From an uncultured Candidatus Peregrinibacteria bacterium (GTDB taxonomy: Bacteria; Patescibacteriota; Gracilibacteria; Peribacterales; Peribacteraceae), in NCBI GenBank assembly GCA_913054215.1, contig CAJXJE010000004.1:1-17066 (forward strand): 17,066 nt of DNA. Reading direction: 5' to 3'. Shown one piece after another: positions 14,296 to 17,066 of this stretch (positions are counted from its first letter, which is position 1; each line of letters starts with the position of its first letter). The translations under genes and the position numbers were made by a program. The notes below the pieces were generated by a model. The model was not told the DNA's origin. It searched no databases and worked only from the letters and a program-made list of their open reading frames with translations.

Positions 14296-14505
14296 TTAAA
14301 GGTGTTGAAAGTAAAAACGTTGTCGTAAACTCACTTCTCTTTCTAGGCCACAGATCACAGCTTTTCCATCTCCTTGAACCTGCATCATGCAAGTCGAACT
14401 CACAGGGAGTGCCACGGGGGATGGGAACTTGTGGTCCGTGGTGGTCGCCGTTGCTGTGAAAGATCTGGGTCGGCGGCAGCGCAAGGCTGAGGAAATAAAT
14501 TTCAT
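14296..14505 (-). CDS. 69-aa hypothetical protein (reading frame uncertain)
   Basis: The ATG at 14505 is 6 nt after a possible CACTAT hexamer with TTGGCA at 17-nt spacing, the same leaderless layout as several neighbours. The C-terminal half (STCMMQVQGDGKAVICGLER) reads like beta strands, matching the 93-aa protein that follows 16 nt later, while the N-terminal part is Arg- and Thr-rich and less protein-like. A second minus-strand frame (14551-14276) is also open and ends in an ATGA overlap with the 93-aa gene, so which frame is translated is not settled, and a frameshift joining both is possible. Function unknown. Confidence 0.35.
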   Translation of the reverse strand: MKFISSALRCRRPRSFTATATTTDHKFPSPVALPVSSTCMMQVQGDGKAVICGLEREVSLRQRFYFQHL

Positions 14506-14511
14506 GACTCC

Positions 14512-14540
14512 ATAGTGCTCCTCGAAAAGGCCTGTGCCAA
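14512..14540 (-). promoter_or_regulatory. Possible promoter for the small minus-strand unit
   Basis: TTGGCA (14540-14535), 17 nt, CACTAT (14517-14512), then 6 nt to the ATG at 14505. The -35 is good and the -10 poor. Confidence 0.4.
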
Positions 14541-14573
14541 CTCGCTACCACAATGAAGTAGGCAAAGTACTAC

Positions 14574-14597
14574 TTTTTGGCTTAAATAAGCCAAAAA
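14574..14597. repeat. 24-bp palindrome with TTTTTGGCTTA arms
   Basis: TTTTTGGCTTA (14574-14584) and TAAGCCAAAAA (14587-14597) are perfect inverted arms with a 2-nt centre. The T-run precedes and the A-run follows the stem on both strands, the reverse of an intrinsic terminator, so an operator or other protein site is as likely. Beyond it, 14598-14737 upstream of the tRNA shows no ORF or RNA I can support. Confidence 0.5.
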
Positions 14598-14737
14598 ACA
14601 GGTGTTTGTGAAATCAAAATCAGGGGGTATATCTACTTTCTTTTGTCTACCCAACAGCGCCGGGACTCGTCCTAAAATAGGGAGAAACCCCTTTCGGAAG
14701 TGATCTGATACTGCTTAACTAAAGCCCGTAAATTCAA

Positions 14738-14827
14738 GGAGAGGTCGCATAGTGGCCTAGTGCGCACGCTTGGAAAGCGTGTAAACCTGCAAGGGTTTCG
14801 GGGGTTCGAATCCCCCCCTCTCCGCCA
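14738..14827 (+). tRNA. tRNA-Ser (anticodon GGA)
   Basis: The acceptor stem GGAGAGG (14738-14744) pairs with CCTCTCC (14817-14823), with discriminator G and an encoded CCA (14825-14827). The anticodon stem CACGC/GCGTG closes the loop TTGGAAA with anticodon GGA at 14772-14774, reading UCC and UCU codons. A long variable arm (about AAACC/GGGTTT) marks it as class II, and the T arm is GGGGG-TTCGAAT-CCCCC. Discriminator G and the long arm both fit serine identity. Confidence 0.96.
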
Positions 14828-14842
14828 CACTAAAAAGCGTAT

Positions 14843-15082
14843 TTACTCATTTTTACCACAGTTACCTTCACAATGCATTTGGCCATATTTGGTCCACACT
14901 GCGGTGTTTATTGCCAAAGCAACAATAGAAAGGCTACTGGTTGTGGCTCCAAAGGAAGCACCTCCAGTACCAAAGTGCGTTTTGTATACGGCAATAATGG
15001 CTGCAATCTCGGTTAGTGTGAGTAGAATCATCATTACTTTGCTTATAATGGCGCAAGGCTTAGAAGAACAGCAAGATTTCAT
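14843..15082 (-). CDS. 79-aa two-helix membrane protein with terminal cysteines
   Basis: From the ATG at 15082 the product starts MKSCCSSKPC, followed by a hydrophobic helix (about 11-33), a Gly/Ser/Thr-rich turn, a second hydrophobic helix (about 46-64) and a tail with HCEGNC (70-75). Cysteines 4, 5 and 10 and the tail pair 71 and 75 would lie on the same side of the membrane if both helices span it, so they could share a metal or form disulfides. A longer form from 15172 would run into the start of pheT and I reject it. No Shine-Dalgarno; TACAAT about 27 nt upstream is a possible -10. It ends 15 nt beyond the tRNA on the opposite strand. Unrecognised. Confidence 0.6.
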   Translation of the reverse strand: MKSCCSSKPCAIISKVMMILLTLTEIAAIIAVYKTHFGTGGASFGATTSSLSIVALAINTAVWTKYGQMHCEGNCGKNE

Positions 15083-15153
15083 AATAGAAGGGGTAAGAGA
15101 AGCTTCTGTATTGTACTTGATCCGAGAGCCTGCGCACAGCACACTACTCCTAC

Positions 15154-17066
15154 ATGAAAATATCTCTTGCATGGCTTGGCGACTACGTTGAATTTTTAGA
15201 AACTGATCCGCAGAAGATTGCTGATGCTATTACCGCACACGTTGCAGAGGTGGATGAGGTAGAGGTGCAAGGGGAGCTACTGGAGAATTGCTGTGTAGGA
15301 AAACTCGTCAGTATTAGTAAACACCCTGATGCAGACAAGCTGCAGCTTTGTGAGGTGCTTACAGATAAAGGAAGTAAGTATGTTGTGTGTGGTGGTACGA
15401 ATTTACGCGTGGGTATGCGTGTTGCCTTTGCGCACATAGGTGCTAGGGTAAAATGGCATGGAGAAGAGTTGATGACGCTGGAGCCTATCAAAATTCGTGG
15501 AGAAAAGAGCGAAGGGATGATTTGTGCAGCCGAAGAACTTGGTATTGATGAGTTTTATCCTGAATGTACCGGTCATAACATTGTTGATATGGGTGATGGA
15601 GATACCGATGTAGGAAAACCCCTCCGCGAAGTGTTGGATTTAAATGATACGGTGTTGCATATCGACAATCACGCCATCACCCATCGTGCCGATCTCTTCT
15701 CGCACATCGGTTTTGCGTTTGAATGCACCGCTATTGGCATTGCAAAGTGGAAAAAGATGCCAGAGTTTAAAGCGCCGAAGTTTCCTACTGACAAACTACC
15801 GTTTAAGTTTCGTGTTACTGGAAAAGATCTCATTCCTCGGTACTGTTCTTGCTTGATTTCTATTGATGGCATGGGCGAAACGCCTGAGTGGATGAAGAGC
15901 AGACTCGCATCTGTTGGTATTCGTTCTATTACACTTCCAATTGATATCACCAACTTTGTGATGATGGAAGTAGGTGTGCCGATGCACAGTTTTGATGCGG
16001 ATGATATCAAAGGAGATTGTGTTGCTCGTATCTCGAAAGAAGGGGAACTACTAGAGACTCTCGATGGAAAAGAATGGAAGCTTCCGGAGGGTGCATTGGT
16101 ATTTTCTGATGATGAAGGAAACTTTGATCTGGTAGGTATCATGGGAGGAATGCGTAGCTCAACCAAAGAGAGTACACGCAAAATTTATCTGCATGCACTG
16201 AGTCTAGACCCTGTGCGTATTCGCAGAACGGTTATCGCTACCGGACATCGAACAGATGCCGCAACCATCTACGAGAAAAAGGTGCCACATGTCGCTACAG
16301 AACTTGGGTTTAACCGTGCACTTGAACTTTTCTTAGATCTTGTCCCAGGAGCAAAGATTCTCAGTGCCCCCGAAGTCTTTGGTGATAATGGCGACCCGAA
16401 ACCGATCAAATTTTCTGTTATCAAAGCACAGTCCATTTTAGGGGCTGATATTCCCGAAGCCACGATGAAGAAGATCTTTGAGGATCTTGGGTTTACGGTA
16501 GAGGGCAGCGGTGATGACATGCTAGTTACTCCACCGTTGCATCGCCTTGGAGATATCACTGGTGCACATGACTTGATAGAAGAAGTTGGTCGCATCTACG
16601 GCTATAACAATATCGAAAATATACTACCCAGTGCATCTATAGTTCCTCCAGAGCGAGATCAGCGTACCAATACGATACGTGATCGCCTTGTCGGCCAAGG
16701 GTATATGGAACTTCTGCCTCTCAGTTTGGTTGGCCCGGAGCTCTTAAAGAAAGCAAGCATGAGTACAGATGGATGTGCGCAGTTGGAGAATGCTATTGGC
16801 CACGAAACAAGTTTTATGACACCCTCAACATTACCGGCATTATTAGAACATGCAGAGGGCAATATGTTAGAAGTGAGTGATATACTACGAAGCTTTCATG
16901 TGTCGACAGTATTTACAGAGGAGGCAGATGATCATACTGAACTTGGTGCTCTCATTGCGACTCGCGGCTCGGTAGATCTCAAAAATGATCCGTTCTTACA
17001 GCTGAAACAAGAGGTGACTTCTGCCCTAGGCAAAGCTGGATACGAACTATCAATAGAGGTCTGTAA
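15154..17066 (+). CDS. pheT: Phenylalanyl-tRNA synthetase beta subunit (3' truncated by window)
   Basis: The frame is open from the ATG at 15154 to the right edge (637 codons of the usual 780-800). Domains in order: an N-terminal domain starting MKISLAWLGDYVEF; an EMAP-II/OB-type tRNA-binding domain (CVGKLVSISKHPDADKLQLC, from about residue 49); the HRADLFSHIGFAFE segment (about 172-185), matching the conserved NRxDxxSxxGxARE; the B3/4 editing domain (IDITNFVMMEVGVPMHSFD, LVGIMGGMRSSTKEST, and TGHRTDAATIYEKKV); the B5 domain; and the start of the catalytic-like core. The subunit pairs with PheS to charge tRNA-Phe and hydrolyse mischarged Tyr-tRNA. pheS is not upstream, where the usual pheST order would put it. 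The ATG has no Shine-Dalgarno; a weak TTGATC-N17-CACACT 8 nt upstream could serve as a leaderless promoter. The TAA that ends the window is out of frame. Confidence 0.96.
   Translation, partial: MKISLAWLGDYVEFLETDPQKIADAITAHVAEVDEVEVQGELLENCCVGKLVSISKHPDADKLQLCEVLTDKGSKYVVCGGTNLRVGMRVAFAHIGARVKWHGEELMTLEPIKIRGEKSEGMICAAEELGIDEFYPECTGHNIVDMGDGDTDVGKPLREVLDLNDTVLHIDNHAITHRADLFSHIGFAFECTAIGIAKWKKMPEFKAPKFPTDKLPFKFRVTGKDLIPRYCSCLISIDGMGETPEWMKSRLASVGIRSITLPIDITNFVMMEVGVPMHSFDADDIKGDCVARISKEGELLETLDGKEWKLPEGALVFSDDEGNFDLVGIMGGMRSSTKESTRKIYLHALSLDPVRIRRTVIATGHRTDAATIYEKKVPHVATELGFNRALELFLDLVPGAKILSAPEVFGDNGDPKPIKFSVIKAQSILGADIPEATMKKIFEDLGFTVEGSGDDMLVTPPLHRLGDITGAHDLIEEVGRIYGYNNIENILPSASIVPPERDQRTNTIRDRLVGQGYMELLPLSLVGPELLKKASMSTDGCAQLENAIGHETSFMTPSTLPALLEHAEGNMLEVSDILRSFHVSTVFTEEADDHTELGALIATRGSVDLKNDPFLQLKQEVTSALGKAGYELSIEVC

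Noticed and set aside
14387..14515. 42-aa plus-strand ORF (MQVELTGSATGDGN...) opposite the uncertain small gene
   Set aside because: The purine-first codon bias is good, but it has no promoter or ribosome binding site and lies opposite other open frames in a G-rich stretch, so I could not support it.
15669..16181. 170-aa open frame on the minus strand inside pheT
   Set aside because: pheT is continuous across the region with conserved editing-domain motifs; the opposite frame is low-complexity Ser/Pro-rich.
1..17066. CRISPR arrays, insertion sequences, integrase or phage genes
   Set aside because: No regularly spaced repeats, transposase or recombinase motifs, or terminal repeats with target duplications were found; the tRNA-Ser is not followed by an integrase or a repeated tRNA end.

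Overview
The window looks like a chromosomal segment of a small-genome bacterium, most likely of the Candidate Phyla Radiation (Patescibacteria; a Peregrinibacteria/Peribacteria-type lineage is my best guess). The reasons are the dense packing, many short lineage-specific proteins, a short PHP-less PolX, a Cys-rich mini-protein of a kind I associate with Patescibacteria, and few Shine-Dalgarno sequences. TGA is used as a stop (for example the ends of ugd and of the GT-C gene), so the standard bacterial code applies and not the Gracilibacteria code. The taxonomy is an inference.

Layout. (1) 1-614 (+) is the 3' end of an NAD(P)/FAD-dependent oxidoreductase. (2) 3898-615 (-) is a three-gene unit: a 545-aa HELTH-motif putative metallopeptidase, an 87-aa basic protein, and a second 444-aa HELTH paralogue that abuts the oxidoreductase stop to stop. 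(3) 3939-9796 is a cell-surface sugar locus. It holds an extended-SDR sugar-nucleotide epimerase (-); divergent from it an overlapping operon of polyprenyl-phosphate glycosyltransferase fused to GtrA, a small membrane-anchored protein and a GT-C membrane glycosyltransferase (+); and, convergent with that, an ugd / UDP-glucuronate 4-epimerase operon (-). Together these could make UDP-galacturonate, load it on a polyprenyl carrier, flip it and transfer it outside the cell. (4) 9846-12210 (+) holds a PfkB-family kinase, probably an adenosine kinase, followed by S-adenosylhomocysteine hydrolase: a SAM by-product recycling pair. (5) 12211-12755 holds a terminator, a promoter, a long leader, a 53-aa very basic ORF and a strong hairpin. 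(6) 12756-14551 holds PolX (+), a Cys-rich protein (-) overlapping its stop codon, a bidirectional terminator and two small beta-rich ORFs (-). (7) 14738-14827 is tRNA-Ser(GGA), followed by a small two-helix membrane protein (-) and divergent pheT (+), which runs off the window.

The most notable regulatory signal is a shared element, CGCTAC(G/C)GTAT, present four times. It lies in both orientations in the two divergent intergenic regions, always with a -10-like hexamer 6-8 nt before a start codon. Several other genes also have a -10-like hexamer 6-9 nt before the start and no Shine-Dalgarno. The window therefore looks dominated by leaderless mRNAs, with Shine-Dalgarno sequences kept mainly for internal operon genes. 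The most notable protein-level signal is the tandem pair of HELTH paralogues, which share further landmarks (TW(K/R)x5PxRN upstream and an acidic EEE cluster about 40 residues downstream) and which I cannot place in a named peptidase family.
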